From contig CM057467.1 of the NCBI GenBank assembly GCA_030035585.1, positions 66,762,941 through 66,826,940 of the forward strand: a DNA stretch of 64,000 nucleotides, given 5' to 3'. The notes under the pieces are model-generated. The model searched no databases. It saw only the letters and a list, made by a program, of their open reading frames with translations, and was not told where the DNA came from. Positions 1 through 11,110 of this stretch are shown in pieces. The stretch is from Dugong dugon. Its lineage: Eukaryota > Chordata > Mammalia > Sirenia > Dugongidae. Within the stretch, counting starts at the first letter, position 1. Every line of letters starts with the position of its first letter. The position numbers and the translations under genes were made by a program.

Positions 1-295
1 CAGTGGTAAATGCATGCCAGAGTAATGGGGTAGTAATTAATTAATTACTGTGAAAATTCTCAGGGTTAGAAACCACTCAAATCTGAACCCTGGAGGTTCC
101 CAAAGGGCTCAGAATGTGGAAATAGCTCAGCCACGAGACAAAACTGAAAGACGAAGGCCAAGGTCACAAAAGGACGTGTCTGTACCCAGTAGTCCTATAG
201 AATCTGCTCTGTGGTTCTCTGGCCTTCTAAGAACAAGTTCAATAGAACCAGTCTACATAGTTCCCATCAGTGTGGAGGCCAGGTGGTACAAGAAG

Positions 296-530
296 AGCAC
301 CTCATCATAGCACAGTGGACAGAGCACAGGTGTGGGAGGGAGGCAGACAACTCTGAGTTCAAATCAGCTCTGACACCAATCACTGGTGTCATTTGGGCCA
401 AGTCACTCCACCTCTCTGAACCTGCTGGCTACCTGTATAATTGGAGAAGAAAATCCAACCCATAGTGTAGGTTTGAGATGAAAATGAGACGGCATAAGAA
501 AGCATTTAGTACATAGCTATTGCCAAAGAA
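296..530 (+). mobile_element. MIR SINE fragment
   Basis: Ancient tRNA-derived SINE remnant. The order of motifs is that of MIR: 'gcacagtgga.agagcac' head, a 'gagttcaaatc' box-B-like stretch, then 'gggccaagtcactccacctctctgaacc' and a degraded tail ending near 'catttagtacatag'. Heavily diverged. Confidence 0.7.
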
Positions 531-610
531 ATATTGACTAAATTGATGAAGGAGTGAAGGAATGGACTTCAAAACTATTTTCTTCCAAACTTTCAAGACC
601 AAACCAAAAA

Positions 611-658
611 AGAAAAAGAGAGAGAGAGAGAGAGAGAGACAAAGACAAAAGAGAGAGC
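611..658. repeat. (GA)n microsatellite
   Basis: An uninterrupted GA run at 617-639, flanked by imperfect GA/AAG sequence. Confidence 0.9.
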
Positions 659-660
659 AT

Positions 661-1239
661 CTACCTTAGTGAAAGATTTTCAACCTCACAACCAACAGCC
701 AGGGCTCCAGGATGTGGTGCAGGCTTCCTTCAAAGTCCATCCGTGGTTTGTAGTCTTCCCCCAGCCAAGACGGTCACTGGTAACCCAAACGCATGTCTGC
801 ATCTCTGGCTTTTAGAACTAAGGGAACTCACCCATTACTGAGCCAAAGGCCTTCTACTTACTCAAGTTAGAATCACACTTGGGAGTAATACTGGGAAATG
901 GGCACTTTCAGTGACACTATTTCTGGGGGAGCGTGGGTGGAAAGATGGTTCTGAGAAGATTACAAAGAAAATTCCAGCTAAGACTGCCCATCCCCCCACC
1001 TCATGTTAACTCCCTCTTGTATTTCCCTCCAACAACTCTACTAAATTTCAGCTATTTTCCTCTGCCCCTCTCCCTCCCGCTCCTGTCCAGCCAATCCCTT
1101 ACTTTGCACTGTCTACTCTAAGCAGCAGGCTTCCTCTAACTTCCTGAGAAAACAGTGCTAACCGAATCCTACCCCCTCAGTTTTCCTCATCTCCAGGCTA
1201 CATCTCACCTGTGCCTCACCGTACCACTTTCCCTTCACC
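661..1239. other. Anonymous sequence, no feature recognised
   Basis: No repeat family or exon recognised. The stretch 985-1210 is pyrimidine-rich on the plus strand. That explains the open frames seen there without any coding signal. Confidence 0.5.
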
Positions 1240-1420
1240 CTGAGAGGAGGCAGTGTTGTAAAGTGAGTAGAGGATTATGGGATACCCAGACATTGGATCA
1301 CATCTGTGTCTGTTCTCTTCTATGTCTACTCTAGCACTTACTGTCCATGTAAAATTAAGCCTCAGTATTTTCATCCATAAAATGAAAATATTAATAATCA
1401 ATCCTAATTTTCTCAAGTGA
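1240..1420 (+). mobile_element. MIR-like fragment
   Basis: Degenerate MIR: 'ggaggcagtgttgtaaagtgag' head, then a '...cctcagtattttcatccataaaatg' stretch matching the conserved MIR core 'cctcagtttcctcatctgtaaaatg'. Confidence 0.6.
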
Positions 1421-1639
1421 CATATGTGGGCTCATTGGTTATTAAGATAAATGGCCATTCAGTAACCATCCTTCCTTACTACATCTTTGTACGATTTACC
1501 CCCACCTTCCAAAATTACGTTTGTTGAGCCTTGCTCAAAGCAAGATTACTGGGCTTTTTGTTTGTTTGTTTTGGAAGGAAGTGAAATTGAGATATAGTAT
1601 GCATATTGTCTTTAATAATGATTTATAAATGATACCATT

Positions 1640-1872
1640 GATTGAGCTCTTACAGTGTGCCTGGAACTGTAATAAGTGTTTTCCACATGTTGTCTTGTCT
1701 AAATCCTCATACAACTTTATGAGATAGGTATTATTATCACTTGCTTTTTAGAGATGAGTGAATAAGCTCAATGGTATTAAATGACTTGTCTAGGATAATG
1801 TAGCTAGAAGGGAGCTGGACCATAATTTCAGCCAATGAAACTGAAGTCTAAAATTTCAGTCCTTAACCCCAA
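1640..1872 (-). mobile_element. MIR SINE fragment
   Basis: Minus-strand MIR. It starts with 'attgagctcttacagtgtgcctgg', continues through 'ctcatacaactttatgagataggtattattatcac' and an 'atgtagctagaagggagc' stretch equivalent to the MIR 'cacagctagtaagtggcagagc'. Confidence 0.75.
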
Positions 1873-1989
1873 ATTATACTTATTTTCCATTTGAAAGATG
1901 TCTACTCCCCATCTTCCACCCCAATTTCAATTAACTTCTCCTCTCCTTATCTATTTACTTTGCCATCTCAGATACGTGCATATTGCAAA

Positions 1990-2554
1990 CAATTCCATAT
2001 AAGTCATCAATTTATTGACTGATTCCACAAATAGTCATTGAGTCTTGCTATGTTTCAGGCAGGCGTCTTTGTGATGAAACAAAATAGAGCAAGCAAATAA
2101 AAAAACAATAGTTACAACAACAAAACAAATGTAAATTAACTGCATTTTAAATCTGGAGTAGAGTAAAATACGATTTAATTTATAACTTTTTCATGTAAGG
2201 GCAATGTTAGTCATCCAACACATTAAATGAGAAACTTACTATTGTTTCTAAATAAGTCAGTTGATTTGGGAATGTAAATATATTTTATTTCAGGAAACCA
2301 TAATATTAAAAAAGAAAAAAAGGCTGAGATAACCTTCCAGAGCAACCACTGCGACCCGCCAGCTGGATCCTCCTCTTCCTCTACTCACATCAGTCTTCAT
2401 TTGGGGGTGTGGTGATGGCCACAGACCTCACACCCACCACAAGACTCATTTCTCTGTATTAAGCCACAGAATATCAACGGATATTTATTGACCCCTTAGA
2501 CAATGAAGAGACTGCAAGAATGTCATGCACTGTAGAATCCAGGGTGAGATAAAG
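1990..2554. other. AT-rich sequence with possible ancient-repeat head
   Basis: At 2008-2065 'ttattgactgattccacaaatag...tgtttcaggcagg' resembles the 5' part of the ancient repeat seen at 41895 and 59640. The rest, to 2554, is AT-rich and unrecognised. Confidence 0.35.
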
Positions 2555-2745
2555 CCGTGCTAAAAGATGTTAGGAGCACTGGAAAGAGAGTGTCCACACC
2601 AGTTCTCATTCTAGCTCTACCGCTAACTGACTCTTTGAGCAGGAACAAGACACTCACCTGGGATCAGCTTCAGTTTCCCATCTTTAAAAGAAGGAGATGG
2701 ACTAGATCATTTCTAAGGGCTCTTTTGGTTGTCACGAGATGATTC
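2555..2745 (+). mobile_element. MIR/MIR3-like fragment
   Basis: MIR-type order: 'gagcactggaaagagagtg', 'ctagctctaccgctaactgac', 'cttcagtttcccatctttaaaa', then 'tagatcatttctaagggctc'. The last resembles the MIR3-type end. Confidence 0.6.
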
Positions 2746-3784
2746 TCCAAAATATAGATTAGAGCCAGGGATCAAGGAAGAAAGTCTTAGGAGAAGGTTG
2801 CAGAAAATCATTTTAAACCCCTTCCATTAACAAAGCAACAAAATTTCAAAAGAAATAAATTGCATGATTCTTCAGTTGGATAACCTAATCTGCAGCCCAT
2901 CCTCACCACTGGGACATCTTTGAAATATGGCTCAGCTGATTAGAAAGGCAAAATAGAGATGTCATCCTGACTCAGAGAAGGAGGCAAGCTAGATGGGGAT
3001 CAGACAGCATCTTCATCTCCACAAAAGCTATGTGTCATCTTATATGTGACTGTCTGGCCAGCATCTCAGTTCCTAGAAACTTCAAATTCAGATTGGCACC
3101 CTTAGTAGGAATCTTCTTCCTGAAAGGATTCTTGCTTGAATTGGCTATTTTAAAAATTTACTAAGAGAGTAATTGATAAGACATTATCATATCAGTTAGC
3201 ATCCTCTTGATACCATTTATCTGAAAAATGGAAATAATTTGTTATTCTATCCAAATAGGAGAAAACAATATTTACAAAGTTATCATTGAACATGAGAGGC
3301 TTGTCTTACTAACTCCACCTGCCATCAAGCCTTTTTAGAAGTGGAAGTAGATAATTATCTTATTCACACTTACTTAGCGAGCATTTTGCAACAACACTCA
3401 AAATCCAGGGAAGAGGAAACATTAGTGGAGTGATGGGCTTTAGCAAATGGTTAGGTTTTGTTCCAGGGACCATTTCTGGGTACTTTACTGAGAAAAACAT
3501 CTTGAGGCTCCCAGATGAATATTTAAGTTAGGAAAGATGGTTGAAGAGGGTGAAAAAGAAATTCAATTAATCATTCCTTTTTCTCAAAGCTCAAGAATTT
3601 TGGTGGATAGGAGGGATATTTGTAATTGATGAGGCTACTTCAAGAAAATAGAGAAGGCTTTCTCCTGCTTGCACAAAGTGAAATATAATGTAATTAAGTA
3701 AGAAATTCACTTAAGATTCTCTCCAATTTACCAGCTTGTAACGACCATGATTGTGGTATTTGATATTTGGAAGAATATCTTCTT
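2746..3784. other. Anonymous AT-rich sequence
   Basis: No repeat family, RNA gene or coding exon recognised over about 1 kb. Confidence 0.5.
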
Positions 3785-4030
3785 AGCAACATCAGGTTGA
3801 CCCTCAACTCATGGTGACCACCACTCAAAAGGAAAGACACGCTGCCTTGTCCTTCGCCGTCCTCATAATCGGTTGTGGATCAAACCATTGTGATTCAGAT
3901 GGTTTCCACTGGCCGATATTTGAACTAGATCTACAGACCTTTCTTCTAGTCTGTCTTCGTCTGGAAGCTTATCTGAAACCTGATCAGCATCATAGCAACA
4001 TGCAAGTCTCCACTGTTTTGCCTTTGACTT
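3785..4030 (-). mobile_element. Diverged RTE-derived SINE (long AfroSINE variant)
   Basis: Contains 'gttgaccctcaactcatggtgacc', related to the complement of the AfroSINE/RTE tail, followed by 'gtctgtcttcgtctggaagctta' and 'catagcaacatgcaag'. I associate that combination with a longer afrotherian SINE variant. The 85-codon frame across it is incidental. Confidence 0.45.
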
Positions 4031-4544
4031 ACTACGTCAACTACCTAGGTCTTATTTTCTTCACATGATGGGTTAGATCATTGGTTTCAAAGTGTGTTCT
4101 TTGCCCTCCCCCCATCGCCAATGCAGATTTACTTCAGTCTCACTTTTACATATAGGCCTTCTAAGTAAAGATTCATTGCAAGTGAAAGGCTCCATAGCTA
4201 AAGCATTTGGAAATCAAAGGAATGTCTAAGGATGCTTGGAGTTCTTAACATGAGGACTCTAGCTTAGAAATTTCCACTGTTTTATGAAAGCTCTGTAAGG
4301 AGTGATTTTATCAAACACATAATGTTCCCTCTGCCAACTGGGCTTCTTCTCCTCAGCAAGGCTCCTTCTTGAGAGTCGACTGCATTCTCAGAATGGAGTT
4401 CAGATCATCAGAATTCGACAAATGGTTTCCTAAGTTTTATAACATTTCCTTTTGCTCCTGCCTTGAGTTATAAAATACTTGTACGATAGTAAATTTCAAT
4501 GACACTAAAACAGCTAATGAAAGCACAAAATATTCCAGGAACAA
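4031..4544. other. Anonymous sequence
   Basis: Nothing recognised. It holds no long open frame and no clear repeat. Confidence 0.45.
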
Positions 4545-4745
4545 TTATATACCAGTTATTTCATTTTATCAAGTCCAGGCCATGAGGCGAGAGGCATCAT
4601 CATGGTGCCCATTTTCCTGAGAAGGACGCTGAGACCTGGGAGTAAAGTGAATTGCATAAAGCCACTCAGTGAGTAAGCAGCAGTGTTCGGATTTATATCT
4701 AGGGCTGTCTCGGCTAAATACAGCGTCCTACAATACCACGCTTGT
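4545..4745 (-). mobile_element. MIR fragment
   Basis: Minus-strand MIR body: 'cccattttcctgagaaggacgctgagacctgggag' and 'gccactcagtgagtaagcagcagtgttcgg', matching the MIR pattern 'gatgaggaaactgaggc ... agctagtaagtggcagag'. Confidence 0.65.
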
Positions 4746-5144
4746 TTGCATTACACTCTCCTCTGCTTAGGCTGAGAGCCCAAAGCTGTAAACAACTCAC
4801 TAGGAGTCTGTTCACTGCACTAGATTCCACTCAGTTTAGCTTATGACCTGAGCCAGTGGTGCGCACTGAGCCAGAAGTCTCAAGAAACCATTAGCCTCCA
4901 CAGTGCCCGGAGTAGGGGAGATAGGGGACCCTCCTTACTAAAACTTCAGGTTTAAGTATTATTGAAGGTTTTAAGCTAGCTCTGAAAAAAAAAGAATAAT
5001 AATGTATTTTTAAAAGCCAATTACACAATTTTCTTTTGATTAATCCCAGAAGCCTAACATTTCTCATACTAAGTTCAAACTAGAGAACAGATTTAAATGT
5101 ACCCCCGCTTACCGATCAAAATGGCAATACCCATCACACAAACT

Positions 5145-5360
5145 ATCATTCACTGAGCACCTACTGTGTTCCAGATACTTTACAAATGTCATCTCATTTA
5201 AGCCTCATAGCAAAGGCTCCTGCAGCTGTGACCTACAAGGTGGACATCATAAGACCCATTTACAAATGAGGAAACAGAGGAGCAGCAAGACTTTGTAACT
5301 TACCAAAGTCCTTTAGTTAGTAAGTGGGATTCTAACTCTCTCCAAGTCTGAAGCCCATTG
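5145..5360 (-). mobile_element. MIR SINE fragment
   Basis: Clear minus-strand MIR: 'cactgagcacctactgtgttcc', 'ctcatttaagcctcatagc', 'cccatttacaaatgaggaaacagagg', 'gtaactta...agttagtaagtgggattc'. Confidence 0.8.
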
Positions 5361-5564
5361 TCATTCCATTATTCTGTTCTGACTTCCTTCTGATATAATG
5401 GGGGTAGGAGGATCCAAATATTTGCTCTATACCTTAGATTTTATAGCTTAGCCTTTTAGCTTTTCCTCTTCTGAGAACAGATATGATGGAACTGAAAGGA
5501 CATTAACTTTCTGCCTGTGGTGCTTCATATTGGAAATAACAAAGAAAAAAGCCTAAAATCTATT

Positions 5565-5755
5565 ATCATCCATAGTGCCCAGTGATATTTGCCAATATTT
5601 GGAGACATTTTTGATTGTCATAACTATGAGAGGGTGCTATTGTCATCTACAGTGTTGGCATCTACAGGGTTGCTACACATTCTAAATGCGCGGGATAACC
5701 CTACACAACAAAGAATTATTCAGCTGAAGTAGTGCTGAGGTTGAGAAACCCTCCA
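5565..5755 (+). mobile_element. MER5A-type hAT MITE
   Basis: Non-autonomous hAT-Charlie element. 'tgatatttgccaatatttggagacatttttgattgtcataact' and the terminal 'gctgaggttgagaaaccc' match MER5A. The 5' inverted repeat is lost or too diverged to place. A second copy lies at 21538-21765. Confidence 0.75.
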
Positions 5756-5889
5756 CTAGCCTAAAGCTAGGCACCTGGTAGGAAATAATTAAGCAATGTT
5801 TTCCTGCCTATCCTACTTATAATAGCCCCTCCTGGTCACTATTTCAATACCGTAGTTACTGATATTTTTATATGTATATATTTGTTCCC

Positions 5890-6222
5890 ATGATATTTTA
5901 TTCCCTGATGGGAATGTAAGATCCATGAGGGCAGGAACTAGGTCTGCCTTATGAACAGTCATAACTGCAGTATGTAATACCAAAAAAAAAAAAAAAAACA
6001 CAAAACTCGTTGCTGCCAAGTGGATTCTGACTCATAGCAACCCTATAGGACAGAGTGGAACTGACCCATGGGGTTTCCAAGGAGTGACTGGTAGATTCAA
6101 ACTGCTGACCTTTTGGTTAGCAGCCATAGCTCTTAACCACTGTAATAGGCCATAAAAAATATAAGAGAAGCTGAATAAATATTTGTTGACAAGACAATGA
6201 ATGAATGAATGAATGAACAACA
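5890..6222 (+). mobile_element. L2 LINE 3' end, split by an AfroSINE
   Basis: L2 3' UTR: 'aatgtaagatccatgagggcaggaactagg' before the SINE and 'tgaataaatatttgttgacaa' plus (GAAT)n after it. The two halves are continuous once the insertion at 5980-6140 is removed. Confidence 0.75.
5980..6140 (-). mobile_element. AfroSINE inserted in L2
   Basis: Reverse-oriented AfroSINE. It has an A-rich tail at the left, then the complement of 'ctatgagtcagaatcc', 'ggaaaccccatgggtcagttcc' and 'accaaaaggtcagcagtttgaatc' (B box). Flanks carry tgtaata at 5973-5979 and 6141-6147, a likely target duplication. Confidence 0.9.
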
Positions 6223-7085
6223 TGGTGTGCAGAGTAAAGCAATGTCACCTCTACTCCTTTAACTGAACACAGAGACCATAATTCCCCTACCTTCTCTCCT
6301 ACAAAATATGCTTTGGACTTCTGAGAGCCTGCCCTGGCTACAGGCCATTAAGCATCACGAATTCAGTCTGGAATCATTTATTCTCTGAAATTTTCTGGGC
6401 AATTTCACAGGCCCAAATAGTTTCATTGAGCCTCCATCCTACTCTGTGGTTTTCCTAACTAACCACTTAACTGCTTCCTAGGATTCCCATCATTCATGGT
6501 TCAGAACTAAATACTTATATCTACAGGTGCTTCTCACTTCTGTAGTCTGAAAACTTGAGGCCAGGGAACTTGAGGAATCAAGGTCCATCTGTGAATCAAG
6601 TATAAAACTTAGATGCTCGAGACTCAACTCATTCCAGCCTCAAATAAAAGGAGCGTGAAAAAGTTGTCTGGTGTTAGGCTCTTAGGAGAAAACACTTTCA
6701 GTCACACTCCTTGTATCGGGATATGTCTAGTGGGTGGGGGAGGGAATCCCGGAAAACTGTGGATCTAAGGTGGGTCAGAGCTGCTGGGGTTTTTATTGGA
6801 AGAAAAGCCAGAAACCCAAAGTGAGTCAGAGAAGGGTAGCATGTGAGAGGACTGTGCCAGAGAGAGGAAGCAGGTGCCAGAGAGAAACAGGCCAGGAGAA
6901 ACATAGGCCCAAAGGTGGATCAAAAGTCAGTATCTGGATATGTGAAATGCATCAAGCATGGAGATAAACCAGGGCCTTTGTAACTGGAGAGGAATAACCA
7001 CATACCAAGGCATAGGGCCCAGTGGGTAGAACAATGTGGGTGGGAAAGATCTAAACAGAGTTCACGTATGGTGCAATGCGTAGTA
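6223..7085. other. Anonymous sequence
   Basis: No family recognised. Open frames on both strands around 6700-6970 fall in purine-rich, repetitive 'gccagagaga' sequence and lack a coding signature. Confidence 0.45.
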
Positions 7086-7089
7086 TGCT

Positions 7090-7272
7090 AAAACACCAAA
7101 ACCCATCGCAGTCCAGCCAATTCCCACTCATAATGACCCCTTAAGGTTTCCAAGGCTCTAAGTCTTTACGGGAGCAGACTGCCACATCTCTCTCCTGTAG
7201 AGCAGCTGGTGGGCTCAAACTGCCGACCTTTTGGTTAGCAGCCAAGAGTTCTAACCACTGCACCAGTTAGGT
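7090..7272 (-). mobile_element. AfroSINE (long subfamily)
   Basis: Minus-strand AfroSINE with the extra middle segment 'gcagactgccacatctctctcc' that marks the longer variant, then the complement of the B box and head ('gccgaccttttggttagcagcc', 'ctaaccactgcaccag'). Confidence 0.85.
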
Positions 7273-7282
7273 CCTTAGACAA

Positions 7283-7495
7283 CCAAACCAGTTGCCTTTG
7301 AGTCGATTTTGACTCATGGAGACCCTATGTTACCTGTTTCAAGGTAGAACTGCTCTCCATGGGGTTTTCAAGGCTGTTTTCTTTCAGAAGTAGATCACCA
7401 GGCCTTTCTTCCAAGGTGTCTCCAGGTGGATTTGAACCACCACTTTTGGTTAGTAACCAAGCACTGAACTGTTTGTTCCACCCAAGGACTCTACT
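7283..7495 (-). mobile_element. AfroSINE (variant with extended middle)
   Basis: Second minus-strand SINE about 10 bp from the first. Its middle differs: 'ccatggggttttcaaggctg', 'gaagtagatcaccaggcctttcttcc', then 'tggatttgaaccacc' and 'tggttagtaaccaagcac'. This marks another subfamily, so the pair arose by two insertions, not one duplication. Confidence 0.8.
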
Positions 7496-7499
7496 AGGC

Positions 7500-7735
7500 C
7501 CTTTACACAATCTAAATACCAGAGTTTTACTACTCATTTGACAGAAAAGTGAGGCTTAGCGAGGTTAACTGGCTTTCTTAGAATCGACTAGATCACTGTG
7601 TACTCCTTGCGGATGGGGAGCAGATCGAGTCAGTTTTGTCAGTTTTGACCATCAGTGTGGCCACAGTACTCAGCACATGTTGGCTACACATGGTGGGTGT
7701 GCAGCAAATTCTTGCTGGCTGACTGACTTAAGTCA
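7500..7735. mobile_element. MIR and L2 remnants
   Basis: 7510-7600 resembles a minus-strand MIR ('catttgacagaaaagtgaggcttagcgaggttaact'). 7640-7735 resembles an L2 3' end ('cagtactcagcacatgttggctac'). Both are degraded. Confidence 0.45.
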
Positions 7736-7739
7736 AGTC

Positions 7740-8610
7740 ACCCCAGTGGTAAGGTGAATGGTAAAAGGATGGGCTTCAGAATCCCATTAGCCAAATATAA
7801 CTCTTCCCTCACCGGTCTGATTTCCTAGACAAAAAAAAAAAAAAAGTTGTAAATCAGAGAGAACTTTGCAGGAGCAAGGATGTTTTACGCACCAAATTCT
7901 ATCCAAAGCAGACTTGTTATTTCCATTTGTCTCCAAGTCCAGAAGGCCCAGCACCCCATTTTTGCCACTTCCAGGGAGATACAGTGATTTCATCATTTCT
8001 CTCAACTTCAAAGAGAAGAAAGCAGTATTTTTTATTATCTTTTTTTTTTTGGGGGGGGGGGATTAGATTGGTTTTCAGCCAACTTAATAAAACGCTAAAG
8101 CCAAATATTAATTTTAAACTGCTCATATACTGCCAGCTGCTTGTGTCACTTCCAAACTGCATAAAATTATTTTAGAAGCAAATTATGTTTATTCCATGAC
8201 AGCTTTTTAAAAAAAAAAAAAATCAAATACAAGGCCCCACACTATCAGGTGATCTGTAATTCTAAGCATTTCACAATTTTAAACTTGGACTTTTTTAGTT
8301 TTTCAGTTTAATTTAATTAAAAATGTATTTATTGAACAGCCCTTATGGTTAGGCCCTAAAAGCGGTAAGACATGTGGGTATGAGTGAAAGGATCCATTCA
8401 GGGTATATTCTCTCAAGGTGTTCACCCAGCACAGAGCGAATAGAATCAGGAGAGTGTCCACAGAGCCAGTATAACTGGAGCATGACTTAGACACTCACGG
8501 GCATAGGTGGGGTTGCAATAACTGCATTAGCTTAAGTGCCACTGGTGTCTGTCTCAGTCTCTTGGCATGGAAACCTCTTGCAGGGAACCTCTTGTAGGAA
8601 CCCTTTGAAT
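7740..8610. other. Anonymous AT-rich sequence with homopolymers
   Basis: Contains A-runs near 7830-7844 and 8209-8221 and a T-run followed directly by a G-run at 8039-8061. No gene or named repeat recognised. Confidence 0.5.
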
Positions 8611-8776
8611 GGAGCCCTGGTGGCACAGTGGTTAAGTCTATAGCTGCTAACCAAAAAGATCAGCAGTTCGAACCCACTAGCCACTCCTTGGAAACCCTAT
8701 GGGGCAGTTTTACTCTGTCCTATAGGGTCACTATGGGTTGGAACAGACTGGACAGCAATGTTTTGGGGGTTTTTTA
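8611..8776 (+). mobile_element. AfroSINE (short subfamily)
   Basis: Near-complete plus-strand copy. Head 'ggagccctggtggcacagtgg' contains the pol III A box, followed by the B-box-like 'cagcagttcgaaccc' and the body 'ccttggaaaccctatggggc'. The RTE-like tail 'cctatagggtcactatggg' ends in G/T-rich sequence. A 131-codon frame reads through it by chance. Confidence 0.95.
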
Positions 8777-9016
8777 CCGCCTTGTACTGTTTAGAAATTC
8801 TAATCTAGATGGTCATCGCTATTCTTTTTTGAGTATCGCCACTGATGTCCAAAACAGTGCAAGAGTATCTGGCAGAATGAAACAGCTTATTTTTCTCTCT
8901 TTCCTTTGTGTTCCCTTCTATAAGCAAGGGCCCAAAACAGAGTTGCTCTTGTGTGACCCAGTTATAAACTTTATTTTGAAGCAGCTCTTTTACTATTTTA
9001 CTTATTATAGTTTAGG

Positions 9017-9245
9017 GTGGTAGTTAAGAGTGTAGATATTAGAGTCAAACTGCCAGACATCAAATCTTGGCTCCATCACTTACTAGTTGCATGGCTTGTG
9101 AAATTATTCACTTATCTGTACAATGGGGATAATAGTAACACCTACTTCATAATGTGGTGGTAAAGATTAAATGAATAAATACGTGCAAAGCACTCAGAAC
9201 TGTGTCTGACGTATAGTAAGCACTGTATTAACATTATTGCTAAGT
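9017..9245 (+). mobile_element. MIR SINE, nearly complete
   Basis: Shows MIR in order: 'gtggtagttaagagtgtag', 'tggctccatcacttactagttgcatggctt', 'tacaatggggataatagtaacacctacttcat', 'gtgcaaagcactcagaactgtgtctgacgtatagtaagcactgta'. Confidence 0.9.
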
Positions 9246-9294
9246 AATTAGTAGACAGCAACTAACAAGAACAACAAGTAATAAATAATAGTTA

Positions 9295-9630
9295 AATTTT
9301 TTGAGTGGTTATCATGTGCCAACACTGTGCTAGGCATTTTATATTTAATCCACTCAGTGACCCTATGAGGTGGGAGTTATTGTTATGCCAATTTTATGTT
9401 GTTGTTGTTGTTAGGTGCCATCGAGTCAGTTCCGACACATAGCGACCCTATGTACAACAGAAAGAAACACTGCCAGGTCCTGCCCCATCCTCATGATCCT
9501 TGTTATGCTTGAGGCCATTGTTGCAGCCACTGTGTCAATCCATACCAATTTTATAGATAAGTAAAATAAAAATTAGGCTTAGAGAGGTAAATCAGTATGC
9601 AGACTCATCCAGGTAGCACATGGATTTCAA
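9295..9630 (-). mobile_element. MIR SINE, split by an RTE tail
   Basis: 'gtgccaacactgtgctaggcattt' and 'ctcagtgaccctatgaggtggga' precede the insertion at 9398-9544. 'tagataagtaaaataaaaattaggcttagagaggt' and 'ggtagcacatgg' follow it. The halves read as one MIR. Confidence 0.8.
9398..9544 (-). mobile_element. 5'-truncated RTE LINE 3' end
   Basis: Minus-strand RTE 3' terminus. The (GTT)n tail comes first, then 'ggtgccatcgagtcagttcc', 'catagcgaccctatgtacaacag', 'ccatcctcatgatccttgttatgc' and 'cattgttgcagccactgtgtc'. Flanking ccaattttat occurs at 9388-9397 and 9545-9554, a target-site duplication. Same family as 11385-13225. Confidence 0.85.
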
Positions 9631-10509
9631 TCCTAGCTGGATGTCACCAGATGCTGTGTGCATCCATGGGCTGGTTGGGGATGGTATGTGAGCCAATATG
9701 CTGCACTTCGAGCTTCTTCTTCCCTCCAAAGACTACAATCTTGATCCAGGTTCAAGCTCATTTCATCTAGATCCCTCTCCCCTTTAGCAGATATCTCTCC
9801 CAGGAGACACCTCACAACAGCATGATAGGTATGAGGTAGGTCAAGTCATTCAATGGGACTAGAGAATAAAGTGAAAGAGGAGGATGTGAATGCTGAAGAA
9901 ATAAGGAGCCAGATTATAAATGTTTGTCCTTCTCAGGAGTTTGTGCTTAATCTCCTAGGCCAGCTCTTTCCCCATGACTCTGGAAACATTCCTGCCGTAG
10001 CATGACAATGGATGTTGTGGGGGGAGGGGAGATAAAATAAAGAAAAGAATTTCAATAATAAAAATAACTAGGAAATTGTGGGTTAAACCAGAAAAGTTTG
10101 TTTACTGCAGGACTTCTCAGAGCTTTTAAGATCCTGATAATGTGTTCTGAATATCCAGAAGGAGGGAATAAAATGGAATGCTTTCCAAACTTGTTTTTAC
10201 TGTGGAACTGTTCATGCCTGCCACCCCACAACTCCTGCTCCCTACTCCCAACCCCAGAGCATTTCTTAGGATGAAGGTCTCCAGGAAGAACTTAGCAGGA
10301 TGGCTCCTGAAATGACAGAAGATTATTAAGGTGTTCTAACAGCAGAGCAACATCATCAGATTTATCATAATAATTCTTACAGCAATATGGAGGAGTCAAG
10401 ATTAGAGGCTAAAAGACCTTTAGAAGGTGATCAAAATCTCTAGCAAGAGAAAATGAAGGCCTAAATTAGGGCAACAGGAGTAGGGATAGACACAGAGGGC
10501 CAGTGTGCT
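9631..10509. other. Mostly anonymous; possible ancient-repeat remnants
   Basis: 10320-10450 ('taacagcagagcaacatcatcagatttatc...') faintly resembles the 3' half of the ancient repeat described at 35176-35930. The rest is unrecognised. Confidence 0.35.
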
Positions 10510-11110
10510 AACTCTCCTCATCGCTTCTTTCCTCAAATGCTACCCTTCAACTTTACTCAACTTCCAAACTGTTTGGCCGCCATAGTTCTACAAATCTCCT
10601 TTCTTTACTTGGAATGGCCCTTGTTTATTGTGGTAAATATATATGTACCAAAACATTTACCATTTCAACATTCTTCACATGTACAATTCAGTGACATTAT
10701 GTTCATCATATTGTGCAACCATCATCATCGTCTGTTTCCAAATTTAATGAAAAATTTGGAAATGGAACGTCCTTTTAATGACTCCTCAAAACACACATGC
10801 ACCTACCTGTGCCTGAAGAACTCATACTCATTGTCCCAGGTGTCATCTCAGATGGATCTTCCTCCAGGAAGCCTTCCCTGGCCCTTCCAGGCCTAAGCTA
10901 GTAGGGCCTCTCCAAAATATGAGCCTTCTCTTTATCAAAGCACTCCTCCTAGGGTTCCTAATTGTCCTATTATTTCCCCTTCTAGACTTTGAGATTCTGC
11001 TATGCTAAAACCAGGTCTCATTCGCCCTTCTGTTTCCAACACTGAGATCAGGGCTAGGCACGCAGAAGTTGTACAATAAAGTCTATCATGTGAATAAATG
11101 ACTTCATTAA
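10510..11110 (+). mobile_element. L2 LINE 3' region, interrupted
   Basis: L2 3' end: 'tttacttggaatggccc' before an L1 fragment, and after it 'cctccaggaagccttccctggccc', 'tatttccccttctagactttgag' and 'gtctatcatgtgaataaatg'. All are characteristic of the end of L2. Confidence 0.75.
10622..10765 (-). mobile_element. Old L1 (L1M-type) 3' UTR fragment
   Basis: 'taccaaaacatttaccatttcaac', 'gtacaattcagtgacatta' and 'gtgcaaccatcatcatcgtctgtttccaa' are the complement of the conserved L1M 3' UTR. It sits inside the L2. Confidence 0.7.

Noticed and set aside
8039-8061. T-run followed by G-run as a possible G-quadruplex or regulatory site
   Set aside because: A single G-run cannot form an intramolecular quadruplex of the usual type. 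It looks like homopolymer expansion, and sequencing error in such runs is possible.
8611-8700. tRNA-like A and B boxes (also at 18289, 22893, 29411, 34051 and 58474)
   Set aside because: They belong to AfroSINE heads followed by the SINE body and RTE-like tail, and there is no tRNA cloverleaf with an acceptor stem.
8628-9023. 131-codon plus-strand open frame
   Set aside because: It begins inside an AfroSINE and reads out into anonymous sequence; no domain, no splice context.
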